Source of the DNA: Paramesorhizobium sp049065735
GTDB taxonomy: Bacteria; Pseudomonadota; Alphaproteobacteria; Rhizobiales; Rhizobiaceae
Assembly: GCF_049065735.1 (NCBI RefSeq)
Contig: NZ_JBAKHD010000014.1
Coordinates: 1-37,070, forward strand
DNA length: 37,070 nucleotides
Direction: 5' to 3'
Shown here: in pieces, positions 1 through 9,192 of the stretch
Layout: every line of letters begins with the position of its first letter
How positions within the stretch are numbered: position 1 is the stretch's first letter
Program-made: the position numbers and the translations under genes
Notes under the pieces: model-generated
The model's input: only the letters and a program-made list of their open reading frames with translations
Told to the model about the DNA's origin: nothing
The model's database searches: none

Positions 1-894
1 ACCTTCTATGTCGGTTCGGGCACCCAGACCCGTCTCGATCTCTACATGCAGTGGAATGGCAAAAACCTGCCCCGCGCCTCCCTCGCCTTCGCCGACAATG
101 ATCCCTCGGCCAACGCATCCCTGACGGCCCCCACCATCAAGGAACTGACGGGTACGGTCCTGAACATCCCGACCGGCTGCCCCATCATGCCCTTCAAGGT
201 CAACCTTCCAACGGACACGACCCTGCGTCCCAACGACAAGGTAGCGTTCATTCTCAACGACCGGATCGTCTATAATGGACGGGCCGAGCAAGCGCTTCCC
301 AACGCCGATGGCATCGATGTCGCCTATGCCACCCTCGACGTCTCGGGCGGCACCAACAAGCTGATCTATGTCGCCTATAACGGCGCCTGGAAGCAGTCGA
401 AGCCCCTTTCCTTTACGGCGCAGGGCACACCGCAGACCGGACCGTGCAACATCAGCGACCGGCCCCTGCCGGCACCGGCGATCGATATGGTTTCCCCTTT
501 TCAATCGGTCACGCCAAGCAAAGTCACTCCGGTCTTCGAGGTCTATGTCGACGCAACCAACCTCAAGGAAGACGACGAGGTCACCCTGTTCTTCTATCTG
601 CAGGGCAACGACGTCCTCTCCGCGCAGATGGGGAAGGGGGCTGTCACAATACATAACGTCGTGCCGGTGACGGAATATACTCTCGAACCGACATTCTTGG
701 ACATAGACGCTAATATGTGGACCCCCGCCCGCATCTACACCCTGCCGCAATGGGCCGTCGCCGGCTATGCCAGTGCAACCACCGACACCGGTCCGACCGG
801 CGCAGGCATCATCCAGATCGATTACATGGTGGTGTCGAACGGCAAGACAACCTGGTCGAAAGTGGCAAGCTATACGCTTAACTCGACGATCTGA
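1..894 (+). CDS. Beta-rich protein of unknown function, 5' end outside window
   Basis: The frame is open from base 1 with no stop, so the ATG at 46 is probably internal and the true start lies upstream. I do not recognise a named family. Two stretches look like copies of one beta-sandwich-type unit: one around codons 50-110 (LTAPTIKE... followed by LRPNDKVAFIL) and one around codons 155-215 (LPAPAIDM... followed by LKEDDEVTLFFYL). Both have the pattern L-x-A-P-x-I, a beta strand, then an acidic turn before V-x-F. Similar unit spacing occurs in large repetitive surface or secreted proteins of proteobacteria, so this may be the C-terminal part of one; that is inference. It ends at TGA 892-894, followed by a GC-rich hairpin. 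It is convergent with jetD and has no visible link to the defence genes. Confidence 0.75.
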   Translation, partial: TFYVGSGTQTRLDLYMQWNGKNLPRASLAFADNDPSANASLTAPTIKELTGTVLNIPTGCPIMPFKVNLPTDTTLRPNDKVAFILNDRIVYNGRAEQALPNADGIDVAYATLDVSGGTNKLIYVAYNGAWKQSKPLSFTAQGTPQTGPCNISDRPLPAPAIDMVSPFQSVTPSKVTPVFEVYVDATNLKEDDEVTLFFYLQGNDVLSAQMGKGAVTIHNVVPVTEYTLEPTFLDIDANMWTPARIYTLPQWAVAGYASATTDTGPTGAGIIQIDYMVVSNGKTTWSKVASYTLNSTI

Positions 895-906
895 ATAGCG
901 CAAACT

Positions 907-935
907 GGGCTGCCCCTCCACCGGAGGAGCAGCCC
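907..935 (+). terminator. GC-rich hairpin after the first gene, possible terminator
   Basis: Outer arms GGGCTGC (907-913) and GCAGCCC (929-935) pair perfectly. After one C/A mismatch a further five base pairs close on a 3-nt loop. It lies 12 bases after the stop codon at 892-894. No T-run follows, so it may be a rho-dependent or RNA-stabilising hairpin rather than a classical intrinsic terminator. The rest of 936-1111, between the convergent ends, shows no gene. Confidence 0.5.
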
Positions 936-1111
936 GAACTATGGGAAATGACTGGCTCAGCTACCAGCCCCGGCGAGAACCTGCAAACGCAATGGGTGAA
1001 CGGTCTTAGCATTGGGAACACTATCTACGATATTGACCGGCACAGGGGCTCCCCAAGACGAGGAAAGCAGTCAGGTGGCACCACTCGCAACACATGGCGC
1101 TACCAAAAGCA

Positions 1112-2320
1112 TTACAAGGGGACCGGCACTGAAACGGCAAGCGGACTTTGCGGATCGAACTCCTCCTGCTCGTGCACAAGGCCCGTCTGCTCGATAACCG
1201 AGGCAAGCTCTGCGATCGCGCTCTCCGTCATATCGCCGCCGACGTGATTTGAGCCTTGCGCCTTCGAACCGGCCTGCCGAAGAAGATCCGCATTCATCAT
1301 ATGTGGGTGCAAGCTTACTCCGACGGATGCAAGATGTTGCTCGATGTAGCGGAAGATGCGGACACCGCCCGCGTCCATATCTCCCCAATGATAGGTCGGC
1401 GCGTCGGCCTGTCCGGCCAGCCTCAAAATCGTCTCTAGCGCCGGCCGCGAGGGGAAGCCGCCCGAGTAGATCACCAACCCACCGTCGCTCTGCCCGATCT
1501 CTCGGACATAGCGCACAAAGGAGGCGAAGTTCTCAATCGTAAGCAGGTAGGCCGGCCTATTATGCAGGTAGATCCGACCGGCGCATTCGGTCGGCACCCC
1601 GACGAACGGCATTTTCGGAAATGGCTGCTCGTCCAACGCGATGGAACCATGGATGAGCACGGGCTGAGGAAGGCGTTTGATACCAATGCTAGCAAGCAAT
1701 TCTTCAGTATTCAGCGCAGCTTGTGTCTTCCCCATCGGGATGAGGAGCGAGATCGCTGCCGCCACCGGGCCAAGATTGCGTTCAAGCGCCTTGCTATCGC
1801 CTGACGCCAGCCTTGAAAAAGTGCGAAAATCCACTTCATTTCCAGGCGGTTCGGCAAGGCGTTCGTATATGGCCCCGGCCAGCCGAAGGACTTGACCGAA
1901 CGTTCTGCCCTCCCCCGGCCCGATGCCTATATATGAAGACTTACGGCTCCAGGCAGAAGCGGCTTCATCGATCAGCCGCGCCGCACCTTTTGGCAAGTCG
2001 TCCCGCTCACGCAGCATTGCGAGAGATTCCGCCGCCAATTCGGGTGCTGGTCGCCGTGCAGCACGCCGATAAAGCACCTCTGGATTCTGGAGCTTCACGC
2101 TCTTTATCGCACGCTCCCATTTCGGACCGGTCCATAGGATAGCGATTCCGCCTGCATCCTCGATACTGACAAGTTCTTCTTGGAACGCATCGCTCGCATT
2201 GACGCTCAATCCATCCAGATTAACCGCCGCTGTCCAACGGCTTGCATCCGGATTCTTCTCGTATCGGTCGAGCAGGTAGTCGATCAGGGATGAAATATCA
2301 GAAAAGCTACGATGACTCAT
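1112..2320 (-). CDS. jetD: Wadjet nuclease subunit JetD (DUF3322 + DUF2220/Toprim)
   Basis: 402 residues, usual for JetD. The N-terminal half (about 1-190) fits the DUF3322 arm region. The C-terminal half is the DUF2220 Toprim domain, related to the topoisomerase VI A subunit. The likely metal-binding residues are visible: E263 in LTIENFASF, and D314 and D316 in HWGDMDAGG, which is the conserved E...DxD pattern of this fold. In characterised Wadjet systems JetD is the nuclease that cuts circular DNA after JetABC has extruded it as a loop, which protects cells against plasmids. It is the last gene of the operon. Its ATG overlaps the jetC stop as ATGA (2317-2320), so translation is probably coupled; no strong Shine-Dalgarno lies close to this start. 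The key residues seem intact. Confidence 0.93.
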   Translation of the reverse strand: MSHRSFSDISSLIDYLLDRYEKNPDASRWTAAVNLDGLSVNASDAFQEELVSIEDAGGIAILWTGPKWERAIKSVKLQNPEVLYRRAARRPAPELAAESLAMLRERDDLPKGAARLIDEAASAWSRKSSYIGIGPGEGRTFGQVLRLAGAIYERLAEPPGNEVDFRTFSRLASGDSKALERNLGPVAAAISLLIPMGKTQAALNTEELLASIGIKRLPQPVLIHGSIALDEQPFPKMPFVGVPTECAGRIYLHNRPAYLLTIENFASFVRYVREIGQSDGGLVIYSGGFPSRPALETILRLAGQADAPTYHWGDMDAGGVRIFRYIEQHLASVGVSLHPHMMNADLLRQAGSKAQGSNHVGGDMTESAIAELASVIEQTGLVHEQEEFDPQSPLAVSVPVPL

Positions 2321-5300
2321 TCCGCGGCTTGAGTCTCCATGTTCAGGCGCGCCGCCAATTCCTCATCAGTCGCATGTTGCGGATTGACGGCGCGCATCTC
2401 CCGACGAACCCGGTCTTTTATCCTGATGGATTCCGCCGCCGAGACATCGCCGCTACGGAAGACGTCGATGATATAATTCAAATTTTCATATACAACGGCA
2501 CGTTTCTCGGTCGGCGCGGCAATCACCACCTGAAGTCCGATTTCGTGATAGAAATCCAGCAATGTTCGCTGGTTCGGACCATCCATCTTGCTGAACGCCT
2601 CGTCAAAAACGGCAAGTCCCATGCCGATACCGGCATGATCTTCCGAATGGCGTGTACCATGATAAGCGCCGGCAAGCGCCGCGCCTATCACCACATAGAA
2701 TGGTACCTGCCGTTCGGCCCCGCTTGCCACGCCCCGACGCCGGTCAAAGCTCGTGGTGCGATTGGCGACCGCATTGTGAATTTTCAGATCGTAGGTAAAA
2801 TAATTCTGATAATCCTGAAAGACTGTGAAATCGAAGGTGTCATCCGCAAGCAATTGCTCCACCTGCCGAATGGCTCTGGCATGCCGCTCGTCCCGAGACT
2901 GTGCTCGCCCGAACAAAGCGTCGAGTACGCTGTCGTCGGTTTCGCTATCGCGCACAAGTCGATGAAGATCCTCGAACTCTTGTTTGACCGAGGTTTTGAG
3001 ACTGTAGGTTTCTCCGTGAAGCGGGCGAGACCGGAGCGTTTTTGCGAGCCTGTCCATCTCCGCTTCCATTTGTCCGAACCGGCTGTTCAGCTCATGAATG
3101 AACGTGGTTTTGAATAGCAGCGTGACGCGGCTCGCTGCTTCCTCAGCTTGCTCCCGGTAACGGATGAGTTCGTTGCCTTCGAGTGTGGCAACGCCTTCCG
3201 TCACCCAGGACTTAACAGTGGTATCGATCGAGGCTTGCGCATAACTTTCCAGCGAATCCGGAAAATTTATCGCATAGCGGCCCAGCGCGGTCCTGATATC
3301 GTGCTCCAGTTCTCGGTGTTCTTCCCGCGCATCACTGGCACGCTTGTCCATATCGGCCGCAATTTTAGCGGGCAAGCGCGGTTTAAGTGCGGAATAACGC
3401 TTCCGTATCGATTGGAAGTGCGATACCGAATACACCTCCTTCTTGAATTGGCGGCGGCGATGTGCCAAGGCGCGCCAAGCGCCGGGCAGCATCTCACCTC
3501 CCCCCAGTTTTTGCTTGATCTGTTCAATCTCTGTCTTCAGCGTCGCGCAGCCGGTGAGAAGTTCATCCCGATCTTCATTGAGACTCTTGATCATTTGCGT
3601 TGCGCGCTGTTCCGCTTCCATAAGTTGCGGATCCATATGCGATGCAACCCTTTCAAGACGTTCACGGGTTTCAGCGCGCCGCTCGGCAAGCTCACTGTAA
3701 GTGGATGTGATGGTTTCCAGCCTGTCCTTATCAGCGACCGGCTCGGCACACTGTTCGAGCCGGCGCAAGACATCCTCAAAAAAGCGTTCCTTCTCATGAT
3801 GGACTTGCAATAAGCTTGTGCGTTCGTTGATCTGCTTTTGCAGCGTCTCGATCATGAGTGGCGCGGCAGCACGACCGATTTTCAGCCCTTGGGCGCGGCG
3901 TATTTCCGTGACGAGGCCATCATGATAGGCCCCATCAGCCATGACAGCCCGGCCTGCGGAAAGAAGCTCGTCCTGGCTCTCAGCGAGATGAACGTTTCCA
4001 ATTCTGAAGACCACGAACGCCATCGCCAGCGGATCATCACTGCGGAGCATCGAAGCCAGTGTTCCGGGAGCTGACGTGGTCGAGCGAGACTGAAGTTTAC
4101 GGGTGTTTGCGACCCGGCAGCCAGGATAGTCACTCCTGCCGCGCCTTAGAATTTGGGTTGCGCGGTAAGCATGATCGGGATCGACGATCACCGTCTCCCG
4201 GTCGCGCCCGAGCAGCGCCTCGACCGCATCGCGCCAATGTTCATCGACCACTTCCGCAACCTCGCAGAGCGTTCGTGGCCGCATTCCCTCGCGATAGAGA
4301 GCTTCCATGAATCTCACAGTCGCAGAATCAAGAAGAACCTTTCCTTGCCGTGCGGCTTCGAGCTGTTCGCTGTCTCGTTTTATTTCACTGTCGATCACCC
4401 TTTTCTGGTATATCGCATCATCGCGTTGCTGCGTAACTTTTTCTATGCGCGAGCGGGCTGCATCCGCCACAGCAGCAAGCATTGCCTCCATGCCCGCGGG
4501 ATCCCGGGGCCATTGGGGCGGCGTCACGCCCCGGCTGGCTTCCTCGACCCGTTCCAGCGCGCGAATCAGCTCTCCCGGATTGATAATCGCAAGCCGGTCA
4601 CGCAATGTGAGCAGTTGCACGGCTCTGGCAGCGGAAAAATACCTTCGGCCAAGCCTCTCCATGACAGCCGCACTCTCACGTTCGAGATCTTTGATCTGCC
4701 TCTCGACCTCGTTTCTCTGGGCCTGCGCCCCGCTTGCCGCCAGTTGCCGCCGTATCGATTCCCGTGCCTGTTCTTCCCGTTCTATTTCTTCCTTGACGCG
4801 GTTGAGTTCGGCTTGCGTGTTGCGCAGCTCGTCCAGCTTCAGCCGCTTATCCCGGATGTTCCCGAGAAGAGCGCCCAGCGCTTCCACAAGCAAGGCGGTC
4901 TTCTCAACAGCGCGGCAGACTGCCTCCTCAGTCACAAGCTTTATGAATTCCTCGATCTGAAGACTGATCGCCTGCAGCGCGTTCAGGCGTTCCTCAAGAT
5001 TGCTGATCGTCTTTTTGATTTCCTGATAGCGCTGGATCGAGTCCCGCAGTTCCGCTATGTTGATCGGGTTCGGTTCCAGAAGATGTTTCTTGACGAACTG
5101 CTCGACCGACGACATGTCCGCAAAGGAAAGCGCTGCAACGAAAGTGCGGATGAACCGTTCGGGATCGCCGCGCAATTTATTCGTAAAGAGCACGCGCATA
5201 TATTCACGGATAAACGTTCTCACGTCGTCCGGCGTATGAAGACGGCCGTCAGACGAATTACACGCCTGCTCCAGCCGCCGCTTCACCACACGCCACTCTG

Positions 5301-5751
5301 CCGGTCGTGATTCCCCATCCTTCCCGTCGATCAGCATTCCGGTGTCGAGCCGGACGCCATCGGCGACGAAACGCCCCACTACTTCCGCCGATTGCCCACG
5401 CAACGCCTCAATCGCAAGCCCCAGCGTGACTGGCCGACGTTTGCCATCGGTGTCCTCGAAGACCAGCGCGATGTAGCTTCGTGCATCGGGCCGAAGGAAC
5501 GTATCGTCGTTGAGCTGTCCAAGGCAATATCCGGCAAGGGTGCGCTCCGACCGCTGACCACTCTCACCCGCCGATCGGTTAAACCGATAGAACTTTGACG
5601 AGCCGCCAGCCATGACCGCCTGGATCAGGTCGATGATCGTCGACTTTCCCGCCGCGTTCTTTCCGAGAATCGCCGCATCGCCGGCCAAATCAAGGTCGGC
5701 GCGCACCATAAGATGCCAATTGATGAGGACAATTCGTCTCAGTTCGATCAT
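2317..5751 (-). CDS. jetC: Wadjet SMC/MukB-like ATPase JetC
   Basis: 1144 residues with SMC-like architecture. The Walker A motif GKNAAGKST is at residues 30-38 in an N-terminal head that starts with the strand-loop-strand IELRRIVLINW typical of AAA_29/SbcC-type ATPases. Long charged, Glu/Arg/Gln-rich coiled-coil stretches lie at about 240-370 and 640-880. A central hinge-like segment around 490-570 contains HWRDAVEALLG. The C-terminal head has a signature-like ASGAERQVPF (from about 1009) and Walker B GLAVFDEAF with D1050/E1051, followed by a D-loop-like SKMDG. In Wadjet, JetC works with JetA and JetB as a loop-extruding motor that measures circular DNA. The ATG overlaps the jetB stop by four bases (5748-5751) with a G-rich ribosome site upstream. 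All ATPase motifs are present, so the motor looks functional. Confidence 0.95.
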   Translation of the reverse strand: MIELRRIVLINWHLMVRADLDLAGDAAILGKNAAGKSTIIDLIQAVMAGGSSKFYRFNRSAGESGQRSERTLAGYCLGQLNDDTFLRPDARSYIALVFEDTDGKRRPVTLGLAIEALRGQSAEVVGRFVADGVRLDTGMLIDGKDGESRPAEWRVVKRRLEQACNSSDGRLHTPDDVRTFIREYMRVLFTNKLRGDPERFIRTFVAALSFADMSSVEQFVKKHLLEPNPINIAELRDSIQRYQEIKKTISNLEERLNALQAISLQIEEFIKLVTEEAVCRAVEKTALLVEALGALLGNIRDKRLKLDELRNTQAELNRVKEEIEREEQARESIRRQLAASGAQAQRNEVERQIKDLERESAAVMERLGRRYFSAARAVQLLTLRDRLAIINPGELIRALERVEEASRGVTPPQWPRDPAGMEAMLAAVADAARSRIEKVTQQRDDAIYQKRVIDSEIKRDSEQLEAARQGKVLLDSATVRFMEALYREGMRPRTLCEVAEVVDEHWRDAVEALLGRDRETVIVDPDHAYRATQILRRGRSDYPGCRVANTRKLQSRSTTSAPGTLASMLRSDDPLAMAFVVFRIGNVHLAESQDELLSAGRAVMADGAYHDGLVTEIRRAQGLKIGRAAAPLMIETLQKQINERTSLLQVHHEKERFFEDVLRRLEQCAEPVADKDRLETITSTYSELAERRAETRERLERVASHMDPQLMEAEQRATQMIKSLNEDRDELLTGCATLKTEIEQIKQKLGGGEMLPGAWRALAHRRRQFKKEVYSVSHFQSIRKRYSALKPRLPAKIAADMDKRASDAREEHRELEHDIRTALGRYAINFPDSLESYAQASIDTTVKSWVTEGVATLEGNELIRYREQAEEAASRVTLLFKTTFIHELNSRFGQMEAEMDRLAKTLRSRPLHGETYSLKTSVKQEFEDLHRLVRDSETDDSVLDALFGRAQSRDERHARAIRQVEQLLADDTFDFTVFQDYQNYFTYDLKIHNAVANRTTSFDRRRGVASGAERQVPFYVVIGAALAGAYHGTRHSEDHAGIGMGLAVFDEAFSKMDGPNQRTLLDFYHEIGLQVVIAAPTEKRAVVYENLNYIIDVFRSGDVSAAESIRIKDRVRREMRAVNPQHATDEELAARLNMETQAAE

Positions 5752-6398
5752 GCTTCGCCCCCCGCAGTCGCCTGCTCCTTCGCCTCCTGGGCAATCACGG
5801 TGGCGCTTGAAAGAAGGGCTTCAAGCGATGCGACGAAATCATCCCCGGCGACCGTGGCGACGAGCGCGCGGATATCGAGATCCATGTCCTGTGCTTCCGG
5901 ATCTAGTGTTCCCAACCGCACCAGCGCGCGCTTTTCCAGCATTTCGAGCACCTCACGGAAGACCGGCGGGGCCAGACTTGCGCGGCGTGTACCGGCGACG
6001 ATTTCCTGATAGGCTGCATAAGCCTCGTTCAGGGTCGTCCGCACTGTGCCTTTGTCTTCAATCTCTCCCAGTTGCAGCGCTTCCTCCCAAAGGCGGCGCA
6101 TTACGAGCAGCACCACCGTTTCGTCGGTGCGCATCCGTGGGAGTGATATCCGCTCCGGGTCCGGCAATATCCCCACCCACCCTTCGGTTTCGCGATGGAC
6201 TAGGCGATATCCTGCTACCTCGAAATACGCTTCTACCAGCGCCTTCAGCTGCGGACGATGCAGCGCCTCCAGAAGCGTGAGGGACCCTCGGTCCTCGGCA
6301 TGGACAAACTGATCACGCATCAGACGTGCAATCAGCTGCGTAACCCGCTGGAAGTCGCGAAAATTGGTATCCTCCAGCGCGGCGAACTCAAGAAGCAT
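5748..6398 (-). CDS. jetB: Wadjet MukE-like subunit JetB (DUF4194)
   Basis: 216 residues, close to the usual JetB size. I place the start at the ATG at 6396-6398 (MLLEFAALED). GGAG lies seven bases upstream of it, and it overlaps the jetA stop by 11 bases. An upstream in-frame ATG at 6416 would add only six unlikely residues. The sequence is mostly predicted helix and winged-helix. It includes the segment GYRLVHRETEGWVGILPDP and then MRTDETVVLLVMRRLWEE, the block typical of DUF4194/MukE-like proteins. In known systems JetB binds the kleisin JetA and the JetC head. Its identity rests on this pattern plus its place between jetA and jetC. Confidence 0.88.
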   Translation of the reverse strand: MLLEFAALEDTNFRDFQRVTQLIARLMRDQFVHAEDRGSLTLLEALHRPQLKALVEAYFEVAGYRLVHRETEGWVGILPDPERISLPRMRTDETVVLLVMRRLWEEALQLGEIEDKGTVRTTLNEAYAAYQEIVAGTRRASLAPPVFREVLEMLEKRALVRLGTLDPEAQDMDLDIRALVATVAGDDFVASLEALLSSATVIAQEAKEQATAGGEA

Positions 6399-7917
6399 GC
6401 CCCATCTCCAATGCAATGCTGCCGTCGAGGCGTTTCACAATAAATCCTGGACAGTCCAGCCAATCATTGGAAACGCCTTGCGCATCATCACGAACGAACT
6501 CGAAGCGCCCCCGCAACGCCATCGCCAGCGTGGAGTTGTCGTCCATGCCAAGGCCGCCAGCAACCAGCAACCGCACCGCTTCGAATGCAAGGAAATCGTC
6601 CACAGTCTCGATGGTCAAGGATGCCCCGGATATTTCGCCATGCGGGGGCACGCGCCGTTCCAGAAACCGGCTCACCTTGACGGGTGAGATGATAAGGCGG
6701 TCGAGATATGCCCTTTCCAGCAGACGGCGTAGTTCCATGATCGGGTCGGGCGGTGGTAGCGAAAGATCGGCTTCCGACACCGCAGGGCGCGCACCGCGCG
6801 GTTTCGCCAGTAGGTCAGACGCCAATATAGGAATGCGCGGCTCAACCAGCCCGCGGATCGGCACTTCCCTGATACGGCTCACTATTACGTCGTCCAGGCT
6901 CCGGATGAGATGCTCGCTGCGCTGAAGAAAACTTGTGCGCCGCCCGGCATACCGAACTACATTGCGCAGCCTTGTCTCAAGCCTTGATCGATGCCGCTGA
7001 ATAGCCTCAAAAGCTTCCTCGATGCGCTCGAAGACCCGGCGGATGCTTGAAATGTCCTCATAGACAAGATCACGCGCCGCCGCGGCATTCACCACCAGTT
7101 TTGCTTCAAGATAGGCGTCCGCGATGGCTGCCGTATCGATGCTGGAGTCCTCAAGTTGATCCAGCATGGTGAGGATGGCGCGGCGATGGCGATAAGGGTG
7201 AGCGGTGGTCGTAATGGCAGTGTAGTCGCGTAGAAGCATCTGCTCCACGAAATCTTCGAAATAGTGCCGCAGGCGATCTGCGAGCGTTTCGGAGGAAAGA
7301 ACCTGACGGTCGATGTCCCTTAGCGCCGAAAGCACACTGCGAAGATATCGTCCGAAGGCTGCCGCGTCACGCGCCGCCTTGTTTAAGCCCAGTGCGTTCT
7401 CCGCCGGCTTTTCCTCGACGGCGCGTATGGCATTACGAACCTCAATTACAAGGCCGCCCAGTTGCTCCGCCACGCCTTCCTTGAGCGAGCACAGGAACTC
7501 GGCCAGCCGCATCGCGCCGGACGGCATCTCCACGGTCGTCTTCAGCCCGTAATTGGCCTCATCCAGCCATCCGGTCTGCAGCATCCTGTTGTAGATATGC
7601 CGGCTGCGACTGATGGCAATCCCGGTCGCCTCATCGTCCACGCCCTCGACCCTGCGCCGCCGCACCCGTCTACCCGTTCGCACAACGAGACGATCCAGAT
7701 CGACCGCGGCCTCCTCCTCGGCCCACAGACCAGGCTCGCGGCTAATACAATTGTAGATTACATTTACAACCTCCGCTTGAGTGGGAAAAAGCAGGTCAGA
7801 TCGATAAAGACCATTATAGACCGCAAGGATCGCCCGTTCATAGAGCACACGATTACCCCCGGAGAATAATGTGAATATCTCCGGTCCAAGCTGGCCGAAT
7901 AACCGCGAGGAAGACAT
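6388..7917 (-). CDS. jetA: Wadjet kleisin subunit JetA (MukF-like)
   Basis: 509 residues from the ATG at 7915-7917 (MSSSRLFGQLGPEIF). First gene of the operon and by position and size the MukF-like kleisin, which bridges the JetC heads and carries JetB. The N-terminal region (SGGNRVLYERAILAVYNGLYR) looks like the helical winged-helix start of the family. The middle, about 150-380, is long-helical (for example LRHYFEDFVEQMLLRDY and RIEEAFEAIQRHRSRLETRLR), fitting the helical-bundle/neck region. A compact C-terminal domain follows. A TTG at 7948-7950 would add 11 residues and has a better Shine-Dalgarno (AAGGG, spacing 7). I prefer the ATG because the family's N-terminus starts near SRLF. The stop TGA is shared with the start of jetB. 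Confidence 0.9.
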   Translation of the reverse strand: MSSSRLFGQLGPEIFTLFSGGNRVLYERAILAVYNGLYRSDLLFPTQAEVVNVIYNCISREPGLWAEEEAAVDLDRLVVRTGRRVRRRRVEGVDDEATGIAISRSRHIYNRMLQTGWLDEANYGLKTTVEMPSGAMRLAEFLCSLKEGVAEQLGGLVIEVRNAIRAVEEKPAENALGLNKAARDAAAFGRYLRSVLSALRDIDRQVLSSETLADRLRHYFEDFVEQMLLRDYTAITTTAHPYRHRRAILTMLDQLEDSSIDTAAIADAYLEAKLVVNAAAARDLVYEDISSIRRVFERIEEAFEAIQRHRSRLETRLRNVVRYAGRRTSFLQRSEHLIRSLDDVIVSRIREVPIRGLVEPRIPILASDLLAKPRGARPAVSEADLSLPPPDPIMELRRLLERAYLDRLIISPVKVSRFLERRVPPHGEISGASLTIETVDDFLAFEAVRLLVAGGLGMDDNSTLAMALRGRFEFVRDDAQGVSNDWLDCPGFIVKRLDGSIALEMGHAS

Positions 7918-8189
7918 ATCCGCCGACAATGTAAAAGCAGCCCCCGCCAAGAATCACCCTTTCCCAAGAGAAGCTTGACGAAAAAATCTGAGGCGTCAAG
8001 GACACCTCTCCAGGATAATAGCGTCTGGAAAATCACGCCTTAGCTGCCGCGGCCGTGTATATTATCCACGGTGAGCCTGATTCCTCGAGTTTGCGAAGAA
8101 GTTCTCCATGAAAGGAGGTTTTACATATCTCGATCGAGCGGCAGAGGCTTGGTTTGATTACTTCTTTTTAATCTGTAGCTTTCAACCAA
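7918..8189. other. Intergenic leader of the Wadjet operon
   Basis: This 272-base stretch separates the end of the HNH gene from jetA and should hold the Wadjet promoter. On the minus strand a TAATAT hexamer (about 8059-8064) could act as a -10, but I see no convincing -35 at the right distance. No RNA gene or long ORF is visible. A reading frame of 30 codons on the plus strand (8108-8200) lacks supporting signals. Confidence 0.4.
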
Positions 8190-9101
8190 TCAGCACTTGA
8201 AGCAATTTTCGCGGTGCCATCGAAGAAAATGCGGATGGGGCCTCTCGAAAGATCGTGACGGCACGATCGCTCGTCCAGTCTTATTGATCAAGTTTCGAAT
8301 GCTCTCTGGATCGTTTGCCTGCCGCGAGATTAGAATATCAAGTTCATCCGAGAGGCTGATTAACCCTCGATCAAACATCCAGTGCGCGGTGCCTGAGAGG
8401 GCGATACCATTGGTGAGAATGTCAGGGCCATTCGCCTCAACCGGCCTTATGTGAGCAGCGTCGACTTCCGCACGCCCTCCACCGTTTATGAGCTTCAAAC
8501 CGGTGATCGCGCAGCGCTTGTCGTATGCCTGCAGCACGAGTCGTCGAAACAAGCGGTTACGGACGATCCGCGACGAGAGTTGCGCGACGCGATCACGCTC
8601 TTGCTCAAAGATGAAGGGCGCCTGTGCTTCTTCTTCAAAGCCATCCGTAGGGAATACGCTATCTGGTTCGGCCAACCGAGGCAGTTCAGGCTCGTGCTCA
8701 TCCAGACCGATCGACACGATCCGGTTGAAATCCGCCGCTGAAACAGGTCGCACCGCCGCTTGGGCCCTCCCCGAAATCCGTCCCTCCTCATTCAAAACAC
8801 CGCGTTCAATGACACCATCCGGACCGCTGAACGGCACGGGATTGATGAAATCCAAATAGCTGCCTGGTTCGATCAGCGCCAAATACATTCCAAATGCCTT
8901 CGGATCCGGAATGACCTGGGCGACTTTAGCCACAGCGAAATAGCCTCGTGTCGCCGCGACCTTGCTCGGCTCATAATAGACGATCCAATCGCCCACGCAG
9001 GCTTGAACGCGGCCAAGATATTGGCGCGGGAACTGATATTGTTCCGCCGGGCTGTCGTCGTAAATCGAATCGGAACGATGAATGAAGACCCCGAATCCCA
9101 T
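8190..9101 (-). CDS. HNH endonuclease with N-terminal PUA/EVE-like region, probable restriction enzyme
   Basis: 303 residues. The C-terminal half carries an HNH_2-type nuclease: C197 in RCAITG, H217 in DAAHIRP, N231 in NGIALSG and H240/D244 in HWMFDRGL. This matches the family pattern of a zinc/beta hairpin followed by the catalytic His, the structural Asn and the final His. The N-terminal 130 residues (FIHRSDSIYDDSP, YQFPRQYLG, VGDWIVYYEP, RGYFAVAKV) look like a compact beta-barrel of the PUA/EVE/ASCH type, a fold that can read modified bases. Reader plus HNH is the layout of modification-dependent restriction enzymes, so I infer a role against DNA with modified bases; no partner methylase is present. 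It lies upstream of Wadjet in the same orientation, but 239 bases or more apart, so probably has its own promoter. The ATG is at 9099-9101. Confidence 0.85.
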   Translation of the reverse strand: MGFGVFIHRSDSIYDDSPAEQYQFPRQYLGRVQACVGDWIVYYEPSKVAATRGYFAVAKVAQVIPDPKAFGMYLALIEPGSYLDFINPVPFSGPDGVIERGVLNEEGRISGRAQAAVRPVSAADFNRIVSIGLDEHEPELPRLAEPDSVFPTDGFEEEAQAPFIFEQERDRVAQLSSRIVRNRLFRRLVLQAYDKRCAITGLKLINGGGRAEVDAAHIRPVEANGPDILTNGIALSGTAHWMFDRGLISLSDELDILISRQANDPESIRNLINKTGRAIVPSRSFERPHPHFLRWHRENCFKC

Positions 9102-9192
9102 GTTCGACGCTTAACACGATAAGACCTGCTCAGGTATGGCAGCTGCGGCTCGCGCAAGCCGAAATCGAGCGGTTTAGAGTTCGTTTACCGCA

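Noticed and set aside
2242..5310. Plus-strand frames of 221-385 codons opposite jetC.
   Set aside because: JetC is unmistakable on the minus strand; the opposite frames show no motif and are shadows.
8108..8200. 30-codon plus-strand frame (MKGGFTYLDRAAE) between jetA and the HNH gene.
   Set aside because: No good ribosome site, overlaps the 3' end of the HNH gene, and no recognisable family; too weak to call.
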